A stretch of 59,357 nucleotides of DNA from Achromobacter deleyi (GTDB lineage: Bacteria > Pseudomonadota > Gammaproteobacteria > Burkholderiales > Burkholderiaceae_B), in NCBI RefSeq assembly GCF_902859705.1, contig NZ_CADIJO010000032.1:1-59357 (forward strand), read 5' to 3'. The notes under the pieces were generated by a model. That model was given only the letters and a program-made list of their open reading frames with translations, did not search any database and was not told the origin of the DNA. The number at the start of each line of letters is the position of its first letter. Position 1 is the first letter of the stretch. The translations under genes were made by a program, and so were the position numbers. This document shows positions 44,780 through 53,365 of the stretch, piece by piece.

Positions 44780-45427
44780 ATGCGAAAAATAGATCCCGCC
44801 AGACAGCACGAGCGTCGCCGCCAGATACTGGCCGCCGCGGCCGAGTGTTTCGCCGAACACGGCTTTCACGCCACGTCCACCGCGCAGATCTGCGCGCGCG
44901 CGGGCATGAGCCCGGGCAACCTGTTCCATTACTACGCCAGCAAGGCAGAGATCATCGAAGCCCTGATCGCATCGGACACCGAGGCGCTGCGCGAACGCCA
45001 GCAAGGTGCAGACGCCGAGCCCGATGCGCGCGCGGCCCTGACCCGCTGGGTCGGCGACAACCTGGCCCAGTACCAGGACCCTGCCTTCGTGCGTCTGGGC
45101 ATGGAGGTGCTGGCCGAGGCGGTGCGCAATCCGCGGGTTCACGCCCTGGTCATGGCCAACGAAGCCGAACGCAAAGCGGCGCTGACGGCGTTGCTGACGG
45201 CCGTGTGGCGCCCGCTGCCGCCCGACGCGCTGCCGCGGCCCGTCGCGGAAATGGCCGACATGCTGTTGTTGCTGCTTGATGGTGTCTACAGCCGGTCGGT
45301 GGTCGACCCCCGATTCGATGTGGCTGCGGGCGGCCGGTTGCTCGATGGCGCGTTGCAAGGGTGCCAGCCGCCGTTGCCGGGGGGCCACGGCAAAACGGGC
45401 AAAGGCACGACGGCAGAGGGCGCATGA
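44780..45427 (+). CDS. TetR-family transcriptional regulator
   Basis: Predicted 215-aa repressor. The N-terminal helix-turn-helix is RRRQILAAAAECFAEHGFHA with TSTAQICARAGMSPGNLFHYY (quoted in part), residues about 13-60. The C-terminal part is the ligand-binding, dimerising region; ligand unknown. Its last 15-20 residues are Gly-rich. It overlaps the DUF418 gene as ATGA, so the two form an operon, probably under the palindrome just upstream. Confidence 0.9.
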   Translation: MRKIDPARQHERRRQILAAAAECFAEHGFHATSTAQICARAGMSPGNLFHYYASKAEIIEALIASDTEALRERQQGADAEPDARAALTRWVGDNLAQYQDPAFVRLGMEVLAEAVRNPRVHALVMANEAERKAALTALLTAVWRPLPPDALPRPVAEMADMLLLLLDGVYSRSVVDPRFDVAAGGRLLDGALQGCQPPLPGGHGKTGKGTTAEGA

Positions 45428-46713
45428 GTACGCCTGTGCAAGCGCCGCAGATGGCGCCACAAACGCCCGACACGGGACTGCCGGGGCGGCAGGGCGGCGC
45501 GCAAGCCGCACCCCAACGCCTGGCGCACGTCGATGCGCTGCGGGGCTTCGCGCTCTTTGGCATCCTGGTGGTCAATATCGGCGTGTTCGCCTCGCCCTTC
45601 TACGCCAGCGGGATTCCCCATCCCGACTTCTCGCGGCCGCAGGACCACGTGGTGGGCTGGCTGGTCGCGTGGTTGTTCGAGACCAAGTTCTACCTGCTGT
45701 TCTCGTTCTTGTTCGGCTACAGCTTCACGTTGCAGATGGCCGCGGCCGAACGCAGCGGGGCCGCCTTCGCGCCGCGTTTTTTCAGGCGGCTGCTGGGGCT
45801 GGCGGCGCTGGGCCTGGCGCATGCCGTGCTGTTCTATCAGGGCGACATCCTGCTGACCTATGCGCTGCTGGGCTTGATATTGATGGCCTGCCGCGGCATG
45901 GAGCCGGGCCGTGCGTTGCAACGGGCGCTGTGGCTGATCGGGCTGGTATCGCTGGCCTGGGCGGCGCTGGGCGCCTTGAGCCTGCTGGACCCGGTCGGCA
46001 CCGCGACGTTCAGCCGCGCCGCGGCCAAGGTGTCCGCCGCCGACGCTCTGGCGGCGATCGAGGCCTATCGCGGGACGGTCATGACCACCATCGCCCGGCA
46101 CTGGCAAGAACTGACCTCGGTCACCTGGGCCACCATCGTGCTGGTGCAGGGGCCGTTTGTGTTCGCGATGTTCCTGGTGGGTTACGCCCTGGGACGCCGG
46201 CAGGCGTTGGCCGACCCGTGGCGCGAGCCGCGCGTGCTGTGGCTGCTCTGCGCGCTGGGCGCATTGCCGGGGCTGGCGGGGTCCGCGTTCTACGCGACCA
46301 CCAGCCTGGATACGGCACGGGTGTGGGAAACGCTGGGCCTGGCCGCTGACCTGTTCACTGCGCCGTTGCTGAGCATGTCGTACGCCGCGGCCCTGCTGCT
46401 GGCCATGCGCACGCGCCCTGGCGCCTGCCTGGCCCGCTGGCTGGCGCCCGCCGGCCGCATGGCCCTGACCAACTACCTGATGCAATCGGTGGTGTGTGCG
46501 TGGCTGTTCACGGCCTGGGGGCTGCGGCTGTCCGGCAGCGTGTCGCCGGGCATGACGTTGCTGATCGCCACGATGCTGTTCGCGGCGCAACTGCCCTTGT
46601 CGGCATGGTGGCTGCGCCGCCACGCCTACGGTCCGGTCGAATGGTTCTTGCGCGCGCTGACCATTGGCGCGTGGCCGGCCTGGCGCCGCTTGCCCGCGGA
46701 GCGGGGCGGCTAG
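45424..46713 (+). CDS. DUF418-family membrane protein
   Basis: Predicted 429-aa inner-membrane protein of the DUF418/YeiB-type group, function unknown. The start VDALRGFALFGILVVNIGVF and the later FETKFYLLFSFLFGYSF are family hallmarks, and TNYLMQSVVCAWLF lies near the end. About eight to ten membrane helices. An acyltransferase-like or transport role has been proposed for related proteins, but this is not established. It is co-transcribed with the TetR gene, so it probably responds to the same signal. Confidence 0.83.
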   Translation: MSTPVQAPQMAPQTPDTGLPGRQGGAQAAPQRLAHVDALRGFALFGILVVNIGVFASPFYASGIPHPDFSRPQDHVVGWLVAWLFETKFYLLFSFLFGYSFTLQMAAAERSGAAFAPRFFRRLLGLAALGLAHAVLFYQGDILLTYALLGLILMACRGMEPGRALQRALWLIGLVSLAWAALGALSLLDPVGTATFSRAAAKVSAADALAAIEAYRGTVMTTIARHWQELTSVTWATIVLVQGPFVFAMFLVGYALGRRQALADPWREPRVLWLLCALGALPGLAGSAFYATTSLDTARVWETLGLAADLFTAPLLSMSYAAALLLAMRTRPGACLARWLAPAGRMALTNYLMQSVVCAWLFTAWGLRLSGSVSPGMTLLIATMLFAAQLPLSAWWLRRHAYGPVEWFLRALTIGAWPAWRRLPAERGG

Positions 46714-46818
46714 GCCGGCCTCTGGGGCGCGGCCCGGGTCTGAGCCGGACGGCGCCGCCGCACCGGCAGGGGTTGTGAGGTCGATCCGGCGCCTGTCAGG
46801 CGTCTTCCGGCAGCCGTC

Positions 46819-48159
46819 TCAGCGCCCGGCGTCGGCGATGGCCGCGTCGATCGCGCCGGCCAGCCGCTCGGTCAACTGGTCCAGCTCGTCGTCCGAGATG
46901 ATGAAGGGCGGGGCCAGCAGCACGTGGTCGCCCTGGCGGCCGTCGATCGTGCCGCCCATGGGGTAGACCATCAGGCCGCGCGCCATGGCTTCGCGCTTGA
47001 TGCGCGCGTGCAGCGTCACGGCCGGGTCGAAGGTCGCCTTGCTGGCGCGGTCGCGCACCAGCTCCACGCCCATGAACAGGCCGCGCCCGCGGATATCGCC
47101 CACGTGCGGATGTTCGCCCAGCGCTTGTTGTAGGCGCAGGCGCAGGCCCTCGCCTTGCGTGCGCACGCGCGCCAGCAGGTTGTCGCGCCGGATCACTTGC
47201 TGCACCGCCAGCGATGCCGCGCAGGCCGTCGCGTGGCCCAGGTACGTGTGGCCGTGCTGGAAAAATCCGCTGCCCTGCTGCATGGCCTGCACGATGCGTT
47301 CCTGTGCCATGACCGCGCCGATCGGCTGGTAGCCGCCGCCCAGGCCCTTGGCGATGGTGATCAGGTCGGGCGTCACGCCTTCCTGTTCGACGGCGTACAA
47401 GGTGCCGGTGCGGCCCATGCCGCACATGACTTCATCGGCGATGAACAGCACGCCGTGGCGGTCGCAGACGTCGCGGATGCGGCGGAAATAACCGGGCACG
47501 GCCGTCACCGCGCCCGATGTGGCGCCCACGACGGGTTCGGCCACGAAGGCCATCACGGTGTCGGGGCCCAGCCGTTCAAAAGCCTGTTCCAGTTCTTGCG
47601 CCAGGCGGTCGGCGTACTGGTCGTCGGTTTCACCGGCGCGCTGGTCGCGATAGGCGTAGCAGGGCGACACGTGTTCGACATCGATCAGCAGCGGCGCGAA
47701 CTGGGCGCGGCGCCAGGCGTTGCCGCCCACCGCCAAGGCCCCCAGCGTGTTGCCGTGATAGCTCTGGCGTCGCGCCACGATGTGGCGGCGCTGCGGCTGG
47801 CCGATTTCGACGAAGTACTGTCGCGCCATCTTCAGCGCGGCCTCGATGGCTTCCGAGCCGCCCGACACGAAGTACGCGTGCGACGTGCCGGCGGGCGCAT
47901 CGGCGACCAGCATGCCGGCCAGTTCCTCGGCGACCTCGGTCGTGAAGAAACTGGTGTGGGCATAGGCCAGCGCATCGATCTGCGCATGCATGGCCGCCTG
48001 CACGTCGGGATGGTTGTGCCCCAGGCAGGAAACCGCCGCGCCGCCCGAGCCATCCAGGTAGGCTCGGCCTTCCTGGTCATAGAGCCAGACGCCCTGGCCG
48101 CGTACGGCGACGGGCGGCGTGCTGCGCAGGGAACGGTGTAGAACGCGGGAGCGGGTCAT
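46819..48159 (-). CDS. Class III (omega-type) aminotransferase
   Basis: Predicted 446-aa pyridoxal-phosphate enzyme. Cofactor Lys271 lies in LITIAKGLGGG, Asp242 in LFIADEVMCGMGRTG, and VSGGSEAIEAALKMAR binds phosphate. The family includes omega-amino acid/pyruvate and putative aspartate-type aminotransferases; substrate cannot be read. It is not close to EctB in this window. It follows the RpiR-type gene by 40 bases on the same strand, so it is probably controlled by it. Confidence 0.87.
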   Translation of the reverse strand: MTRSRVLHRSLRSTPPVAVRGQGVWLYDQEGRAYLDGSGGAAVSCLGHNHPDVQAAMHAQIDALAYAHTSFFTTEVAEELAGMLVADAPAGTSHAYFVSGGSEAIEAALKMARQYFVEIGQPQRRHIVARRQSYHGNTLGALAVGGNAWRRAQFAPLLIDVEHVSPCYAYRDQRAGETDDQYADRLAQELEQAFERLGPDTVMAFVAEPVVGATSGAVTAVPGYFRRIRDVCDRHGVLFIADEVMCGMGRTGTLYAVEQEGVTPDLITIAKGLGGGYQPIGAVMAQERIVQAMQQGSGFFQHGHTYLGHATACAASLAVQQVIRRDNLLARVRTQGEGLRLRLQQALGEHPHVGDIRGRGLFMGVELVRDRASKATFDPAVTLHARIKREAMARGLMVYPMGGTIDGRQGDHVLLAPPFIISDDELDQLTERLAGAIDAAIADAGR

Positions 48160-48199
48160 GGCTGGGGTCTCCAGGGGCGTGGGAAGCGAGGGAAAAGGG

Positions 48200-49147
48200 T
48201 CAGGGGGCGACGCCGCGTCTGCGCGTCGGTTCGCGCCAATAGGCGCCGTCGGCCTGCAGGCGGGTTTCGATATCGGCCAGGCGTTGCAGTACGGCGTCGC
48301 CGCCGCGGGCCGCCAGCCGCGCGATCAGGTGTTCGGCCAGGCCCAGCAGGCCGGCGGTGCTGTGAAAGAACGAGCCGGGGCCGCGTTGGGCCGATGCATC
48401 GGGGCCCGCGTCGGCCGTGGTCGGATCGTCGGGCCGGGTAAAGCGCAGCACGTGGTCGGCAGCCTGGGCCACCGGGCCGGCCGCGCTGTCGGTCAGCGCC
48501 AATATCGTCACGCCGCGCGCGGCGATCTGGCGCGTCAGGCGCACCGTGGCGGCCGGGTAGGGCGCTTGCGAAATCACCACCAGCGCATCGCCTTCCTGCA
48601 GGCTGTCGGCGTCTTCGGCGGATGCCCCGCCCAGGCCGTCGATCAGGATGCCGTTGCGGCGCAGCAGATGGTAGGCGTAGCGCATCTGGAAGGCGATGCC
48701 GAAGGCCGATCGCGTGCCCAGGAAACCGACCTGGCGCGCGGCCAGCAGCGCAGCGACGGCCGCGTCGAACGCGGCTTCGTCATTGGCTTGCCAGATCGAC
48801 GCCATGGCCTCGGTCTGCAATTGCGTCAGGGTGTCGTGGCCGCGGCCGCCGGCCTGGCCCGCGTGCGAGGCCTGCAAACGCGCCGCACGGTCACGCAGGC
48901 TGGCGTCCGATGCACCGGCCAGCGCACGCTGGAACGGGGCGCGAAAGGCCTCGTAGCTGTCGTGCCCCGCCGCGCGGGCCAGCCGCAGCATGGTGGCCGG
49001 CGACACCCCGACGGCCTGCGCTTGCCGACGCATCGACCACAGCCCGACCTGGGCCGGATTGGCCAGCACCCAACGCGCTGCGCGCTGCATCTCGGCGGGC
49101 AGGGTGGCGCTGATTTCGCGCAGATGGTCTTGCAGGACGGTTGTCAC
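48200..49147 (-). CDS. RpiR/MurR-family regulator (HTH + SIS)
   Basis: Predicted 315-aa regulator. The N-terminal RpiR helix-turn-helix (MRRQAQAVGVSPATMLRLARAAG, in part) is followed by a sugar-isomerase (SIS) domain with FLGTRSAFGIAFQMRY and VVISQAPYPAATV. SIS domains usually sense phosphorylated sugars, but this group also controls amino-compound catabolism. The start is uncertain: GTG at 49147 is preferred, and a TTG at 49180 would add 11 residues and lack a ribosome site. The last part is Arg-rich. Confidence 0.83.
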   Translation of the reverse strand: MTTVLQDHLREISATLPAEMQRAARWVLANPAQVGLWSMRRQAQAVGVSPATMLRLARAAGHDSYEAFRAPFQRALAGASDASLRDRAARLQASHAGQAGGRGHDTLTQLQTEAMASIWQANDEAAFDAAVAALLAARQVGFLGTRSAFGIAFQMRYAYHLLRRNGILIDGLGGASAEDADSLQEGDALVVISQAPYPAATVRLTRQIAARGVTILALTDSAAGPVAQAADHVLRFTRPDDPTTADAGPDASAQRGPGSFFHSTAGLLGLAEHLIARLAARGGDAVLQRLADIETRLQADGAYWREPTRRRGVAP

Positions 49148-49171
49148 GGTGACGTCGGGAGCCAGAACGAT

Positions 49172-49219
49172 ATAAAACAAATGCTATATCTATATTGAAG
49201 TAAAAAACAGATGTTTTAT
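49172..49219. promoter_or_regulatory. Inverted-repeat pair, putative RpiR operator
   Basis: ATAAAACAAATG (49172-49183) and CAGATGTTTTAT (49208-49219) are inverted copies matching at 10 of 12 positions, centres 36 bp apart, in an AT-rich patch between the RpiR gene and the ectoine operon. Autoregulation by looping or by two dimers is inferred. Confidence 0.55.
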
Positions 49220-49335
49220 TTGCGGACTGTACGACAACTCCGACAAACCGTAACGTGGCTGTCCCCCTGGGAACGCCCTTGGGGACATGCCGGGAATTAG
49301 CGCGGAAATGATTACAAAATGGCCGGTGATCGGGT

Positions 49336-49364
49336 TTGACACAGGGATAGGTCACCCATATCAT
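49336..49364 (+). promoter_or_regulatory. Sigma-70-type promoter of the ectoine operon
   Basis: TTGACA (49336-49341) and TATCAT (49359-49364) are separated by 17 bases, a match of 11 of 12 to consensus, 36 bases before the MarR start. The start point would be near 49371. The rest of 49220-49335 holds no gene or clear structure. Confidence 0.75.
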
Positions 49365-49384
49365 TCGTATAGAAATCAATTTAG

Positions 49385-49398
49385 CTGAACTAATTCAG
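49385..49398. promoter_or_regulatory. Palindrome in the ectoine operon leader
   Basis: CTGAACTAATTCAG is a dyad with 5-bp arms, a few bases before the first ATG and about 15-28 bases after the predicted start point. No clear ribosome site precedes the ATG. A MarR-type protein bound here could block elongation or translation of its own gene and the operon. Confidence 0.5.
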
Positions 49399-49400
49399 TC

Positions 49401-49949
49401 ATGAATAAACAGACCGTAACCGACCCCTCGCAGCAATATGACCTGCGCATCTTGCGGGCACTGCGCCGAATCACGCGATCCATCGCGTTGCATTCGCGCC
49501 AGTTGTCTGCGGTCAGCCACATCACGGCGCCGCAGCTCATGTGCCTGCGTACGGTCATCGCGAACGGCCCGCTGACGGCCACCGCGATCAGCCGCGAAAT
49601 CCATGTCAGCCCCAGCACGGTCGTCGGCATTCTTGACCGCCTGGAAGACAAGGGCCTGATCCGCCGCGAACGCGGCCGCGAAGACCGCCGCATCGTCTTC
49701 GTGACCGCCACCGACGCCGGCCGCGAACTCGCCCAGCAGGCGCCGTCGCCGCTGCAAAAGCACCTGGCTGACGCGCTGAACGCGTTGCCCGAGCTGGAGC
49801 AGGCCACCATCACGCTGTCGCTCGAGCGCATCGTGGCGCTCATGGAAGAAGAGAGCGGGGTCGCAACGGATACCCATGGTGACGTGACGTCGCCCATCCT
49901 CGAGGTGCCCACCGGTGGGGCGCCTCCCGAATCGGGACTGGTTGTATGA
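49401..49949 (+). CDS. ectR: MarR-family regulator of the ectoine operon
   Basis: Predicted 182-aa winged-helix protein with LTATAISREIHVSPSTVVGI and the wing REDRRIVFVTATDAGRELA (each in part). MarR proteins called EctR control ect operons in methylotrophs; the same role is inferred from position and is not proved. It is the first gene of the operon and overlaps ectA as ATGA, so its level is tied to the pathway. No ribosome site is evident; the leader palindrome sits there instead. Confidence 0.85.
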   Translation: MNKQTVTDPSQQYDLRILRALRRITRSIALHSRQLSAVSHITAPQLMCLRTVIANGPLTATAISREIHVSPSTVVGILDRLEDKGLIRRERGREDRRIVFVTATDAGRELAQQAPSPLQKHLADALNALPELEQATITLSLERIVALMEEESGVATDTHGDVTSPILEVPTGGAPPESGLVV

Positions 49950-50506
49950 GAACAAACGAACTGATCGACCCCATCAACTCAAGTGCCGTGGCGCCGGCGG
50001 CGGGCAGCGAAACGCATCTCCTGCGTGAGCCCCGCCGCAAAGACGGCGCCGCGATCCACCAGCTTATCTCCGAGTGCCCGCCACTCGATGTGAATTCCCT
50101 ATACGCGTACCTGCTCCTGTGCGAGCACAACCGCGGCACCTGCGTCCTGGCCGAAAGCGCCGGAGGACGCATCGATGGATTTATCTCCGCTTACGTGCTT
50201 GTCGACAAGCCTGACGTGTTGTTCGTCTGGCAGGTCGCCGTGCACACCCGCGCACGCGGCCAACGGTTAGGCCGCGCCATGCTTCGGGAGCTCTTGCGAC
50301 GCAAGGGGCTCGAGCATGTTCGTCATCTTGAAACCACGGTGGCGCCTGACAACCAGGCATCGCGCCGCACTTTCTCCGGCCTGGCCGGCGAATTGGGCGC
50401 CCACGTCTCCGAGCAGCCCTTCTTCGATCGGCAATTGTTCGGCGGCGCGGACCACGACGACGAGATGTTGTTGAGGATAGGCCCGTTCACGTTGCCCGCG
50501 CCGTAA
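49946..50506 (+). CDS. ectA: L-2,4-diaminobutyrate acetyltransferase
   Basis: Predicted 186-aa GNAT enzyme, second step of ectoine synthesis: acetylates diaminobutyrate with acetyl-CoA. The acceptor part CPPLDVNSLYAYLLLCEH and the CoA loop VAVHTRARGQRLGRAM are typical. An N-terminal extension of about 25 residues precedes the domain. Ribosome site is inside the upstream gene because of the ATGA overlap. A 126-base gap to ectB holds no gene or clear structure. Confidence 0.95.
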   Translation: MRTNELIDPINSSAVAPAAGSETHLLREPRRKDGAAIHQLISECPPLDVNSLYAYLLLCEHNRGTCVLAESAGGRIDGFISAYVLVDKPDVLFVWQVAVHTRARGQRLGRAMLRELLRRKGLEHVRHLETTVAPDNQASRRTFSGLAGELGAHVSEQPFFDRQLFGGADHDDEMLLRIGPFTLPAP

Positions 50507-50632
50507 GGCCGGGAACCCTGCGGGTCCTTATCGAAAACCGGGATGGCTGTTCTGATCCGGATGCGCCTGGCGCGCATGCGGAGGGGCTCTGGCCGTCTGT
50601 CAACTTATGAGATGAAAGGGAGGATTAATCAC

Positions 50633-51940
50633 ATGGACTTGAAAATCTTTGACCGGATGGAGTCGGAAGTACGGGGCTACATCCGTTCGTTTCCCGTGAT
50701 CTTCAGCCAGGCCAGGGGCTCGACGCTGGTCGACGAGGACGGTGGCGAATACATCGACTTCTTCAGCGGCGCCGGCACCTTGAATTACGGCCACAACAAT
50801 CCGGTGCTGAAGGAAAAACTGCTCGAGTACGTGCAGTCCGATGGCGTGGTCCACGGCCTGGACATGGCCACCAGCGCCAAGAAGAAATTCCTCGAGACCG
50901 TCGACCGTGTGCTGCTCAAGCCGCGCAACTGGCAATACACCCTGCAATTCACCGGCCCCACCGGCACCAATGCGGTCGAGGCGGCGCTGAAGATCGCGCG
51001 CCAGGTCAAAGGGCGGCCCAATGTGATTTCCTTCACGCACGGCTTTCACGGCGTCAGCGGCGGTTCGCTGGCGGTGACGGCCAACATGAAGTTCCGCGAT
51101 GCATCCGGCTACCCGCTGGCCAACACCACCTTCATGCCCTATGACGGCTATTTCGGGCCGGACGTGGACACCATGGCCTACCTGGAGCGCATGCTGGAAG
51201 ATCCCAGCAGCGGCATGGACAAGCCTGCCGCCGTCATCGTGGAAACGGTGCAGGGCGAGGGCGGCGTCAACGTGGCCACGCTGCGCTGGCTGAAGGAACT
51301 GGACAAGCTGTGCAAGCGCCACGACATGTTGCTGATCGTGGATGACATCCAGGTCGGCTGCGGCCGCACCGGCACGTTCTTCAGCTTCGAGGCCGCCGGC
51401 ATCCGCCCCGACATCATCACGCTGTCCAAGTCGCTATCGGGCTTTGGCCTGCCGATGTCGCTGGTGCTGATGAAGCCCGAGCTCGACATCTGGAAGCCGG
51501 GCGCCCACAGTGGCACGTTCCGCGGCAACAACCTGGCCTTCGTCACCGCGACGCAGGCACTGGAAACCTACTGGGCCAACACCGCGTTCACCGCGGACAT
51601 CCAGCGCAAGGAACGCCTGGTGCGCGACTGGCTGGAAAACCTGGTTCACAGCTATCCCAACGCCGGCCTGTCGGTGCGCGGCCGCGGCCTGATCCAGGGC
51701 CTGGTGTGCAACAGCACGCCCGCGCTGGCCAATCGCATCGCCGCCAATGCATTCAAGCGCGGTGTCGTCATCGAAACGTCGGGCGCCCACGACGAGGTCC
51801 TGAAGCTGCTGCCGGCCCTGACCATCGAGGAAGAGCTGCTGAGCAAGGGTCTGGATGTGATCGAGGCCAGCGTGGCCGACGCGCTGGCCGAAGAAGGGCA
51901 GTCCGCCCGCATTCTCAAATTTGGAGGAAAACGTCAATGA
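50633..51940 (+). CDS. ectB: Diaminobutyrate-2-oxoglutarate transaminase
   Basis: Predicted 435-aa class III aminotransferase making L-2,4-diaminobutyrate from aspartate semialdehyde, the first step of ectoine synthesis. Lys266 binds pyridoxal phosphate in TLSKSLSG; QFTGPTGTNAVEAALK and LLIVDDIQVGCGRTG are family features. The ATG at 50633 follows GGGAGG. The frame stays open 90 bases further, but without family sequence. The stop overlaps ectC as ATGA. Confidence 0.96.
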   Translation: MDLKIFDRMESEVRGYIRSFPVIFSQARGSTLVDEDGGEYIDFFSGAGTLNYGHNNPVLKEKLLEYVQSDGVVHGLDMATSAKKKFLETVDRVLLKPRNWQYTLQFTGPTGTNAVEAALKIARQVKGRPNVISFTHGFHGVSGGSLAVTANMKFRDASGYPLANTTFMPYDGYFGPDVDTMAYLERMLEDPSSGMDKPAAVIVETVQGEGGVNVATLRWLKELDKLCKRHDMLLIVDDIQVGCGRTGTFFSFEAAGIRPDIITLSKSLSGFGLPMSLVLMKPELDIWKPGAHSGTFRGNNLAFVTATQALETYWANTAFTADIQRKERLVRDWLENLVHSYPNAGLSVRGRGLIQGLVCNSTPALANRIAANAFKRGVVIETSGAHDEVLKLLPALTIEEELLSKGLDVIEASVADALAEEGQSARILKFGGKRQ

Positions 51941-52341
51941 TCGTACGCAATGTCAAAGATGTGATCGGCACCGCCGATGAAGTCCGCACCGACACCTGGG
52001 TCAGCCGCCGTGTGCTGCTGAAAAAGGACGGCATGGGATTTTCCTTCCACGAGACCACCATCTTCCCGGGCGGCCGCACCCATATCCACTACAAGAATCA
52101 CCTGGAAGCGGTGTGGTGCATCGAAGGCGACGGTTCGATCGAGACCATTGCCGACGGCAAGAAATACGACCTGGGGCCCGGCGTGGTCTACGCCCTGAAC
52201 GAGCACGACGAGCACTGGCTGTGCGGCGGCAAGGAGCCGCTGCGGGTCATCTGCGTCTTCAACCCGCCGCTGACCGGCCAGGAAGTGCACGACAAAGAGG
52301 GCGTCTACGCCTTGCCTGAAGCCCACGCGAAAGCGGCCTGA
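51937..52341 (+). CDS. ectC: Ectoine synthase
   Basis: Predicted 134-aa cupin that cyclises N-gamma-acetyldiaminobutyrate to ectoine. Metal ligands expected from the family, Glu57 (in NHLEAVW), Tyr85 (in GVVYALN) and His93 (in DEHWL), are all in place at the standard numbering. Overlaps the ectB stop by 4 bases. Ribosome site TTGGAGGAAAA lies within the end of ectB. Confidence 0.97.
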   Translation: MIVRNVKDVIGTADEVRTDTWVSRRVLLKKDGMGFSFHETTIFPGGRTHIHYKNHLEAVWCIEGDGSIETIADGKKYDLGPGVVYALNEHDEHWLCGGKEPLRVICVFNPPLTGQEVHDKEGVYALPEAHAKAA

Positions 52342-52356
52342 TACAAGGAGGTTCGC

Positions 52357-53280
52357 ATGATCTCACCTGCACAGGATCCGTACGCCTCCCGTACGGATCG
52401 AAGTTCCGCCATCATTTCCCGCCAGGACCCCGTGGTCTACGGCGAAGGCAGCTACGCCAACGCCCTGAGCGGCGAACAGATCGGCTCGTACGAGCGCGAC
52501 GGCTTTCTGCTGCTCGAAGACCTGTTCTCGGAAGCCGAAGTGCGCGCGCTGTCGGCCGAGGTCGAGCGCATGACGCGCGACCCGTCCATCATCCGCCGCG
52601 AAGAATCGATCACCGAGCCCGGCAGCAACGCGGTGCGTTCCATCTTCATGGTGCACGTGCTGAACCCTGTGCTGGCGCGCCTGGTGCGTGACCCGCGGCT
52701 GGTAAACGTTGCCCGCCAGATTCTGGGGTCCGAAGTCTATATCCACCAGTCCCGCGCCAACATGAAGCCTGGCTTCAAGGGCAAGGAGTTCTACTGGCAT
52801 TCGGATTTCGAGACCTGGCATGTGGAAGACGGCATGCCGTCGATGCGCGCCCTGAGCTGCTCGGTGCTGCTGACCGAGAACAACGACTGCAACGGGCCGC
52901 TGATGCTGGTGCCCGGGTCGCATCGCCAGTTCATTTCCTGCGTCGGCGAAACGCCCAACGAGCACTACAAGCAATCGCTGAAGAAACAGGAATACGGCGT
53001 GCCGGACCCGGTCAGCCTGCAATTGCTGGTGGAGCAGGGCGGCATCCGCTCGATGACCGCCAAGGCCGGTTCGGTGGTGTTTTTCGACTGCAACACCATG
53101 CACGGCTCGAACAGCAACATCTCGCCGTGGCCTCGGTCGAACGTGTTCATGGTCTACAACAGCATGGAAAACACGCTGGAGCCGCCCAAGTACGGCCTGA
53201 CCCCGCGCCCCGAGCACATCGCCACGCGCAAGGCGTTCAAGGCGGTGACGCCGCTGGATGCCCTGAAACTGGTAGGCTGA
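52357..53280 (+). CDS. ectD: Ectoine 5-hydroxylase
   Basis: Predicted 307-aa Fe(II)/2-oxoglutarate dioxygenase converting ectoine to 5-hydroxyectoine. The iron triad is His148 and Asp150 (FYWHSDFETWH) and His249 (TMHGSN); the conserved stretch FETWHVEDGMPSMRA is intact. It follows ectC by 15 bases, with AAGGAGG before ATG, and ends the operon. Its presence implies adaptation to salt plus heat or drying rather than salt alone. Confidence 0.96.
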   Translation: MISPAQDPYASRTDRSSAIISRQDPVVYGEGSYANALSGEQIGSYERDGFLLLEDLFSEAEVRALSAEVERMTRDPSIIRREESITEPGSNAVRSIFMVHVLNPVLARLVRDPRLVNVARQILGSEVYIHQSRANMKPGFKGKEFYWHSDFETWHVEDGMPSMRALSCSVLLTENNDCNGPLMLVPGSHRQFISCVGETPNEHYKQSLKKQEYGVPDPVSLQLLVEQGGIRSMTAKAGSVVFFDCNTMHGSNSNISPWPRSNVFMVYNSMENTLEPPKYGLTPRPEHIATRKAFKAVTPLDALKLVG

Positions 53281-53291
53281 ACCAGATTCCC

Positions 53292-53317
53292 GCCCAGGTC
53301 CGCCTGGGCTTTTTTTC
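53292..53317 (+). terminator. Terminator of the ectoine operon
   Basis: GCCCAGG and CCTGGGC form a 7-bp stem on a TCCG loop, followed by TTTTTTTT. It lies 12 bases after ectD. Confidence 0.92.
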
Positions 53318-53365
53318 GTCCATCCGCTATGCTTTGCCGCTCTTTTCCACGCCTGCGTCCCTGCC

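Noticed and set aside
46819..48159. The class III aminotransferase as a second EctB or DoeD
   Set aside because: Sequence around the cofactor Lys and the rest of the protein is unlike EctB, and no ectoine degradation genes (doeA, doeB) are nearby.
50543..50632. Upstream extension of ectB by 30 codons
   Set aside because: The added residues are basic and unlike EctB, and a good ribosome site lies directly before ATG 50633.
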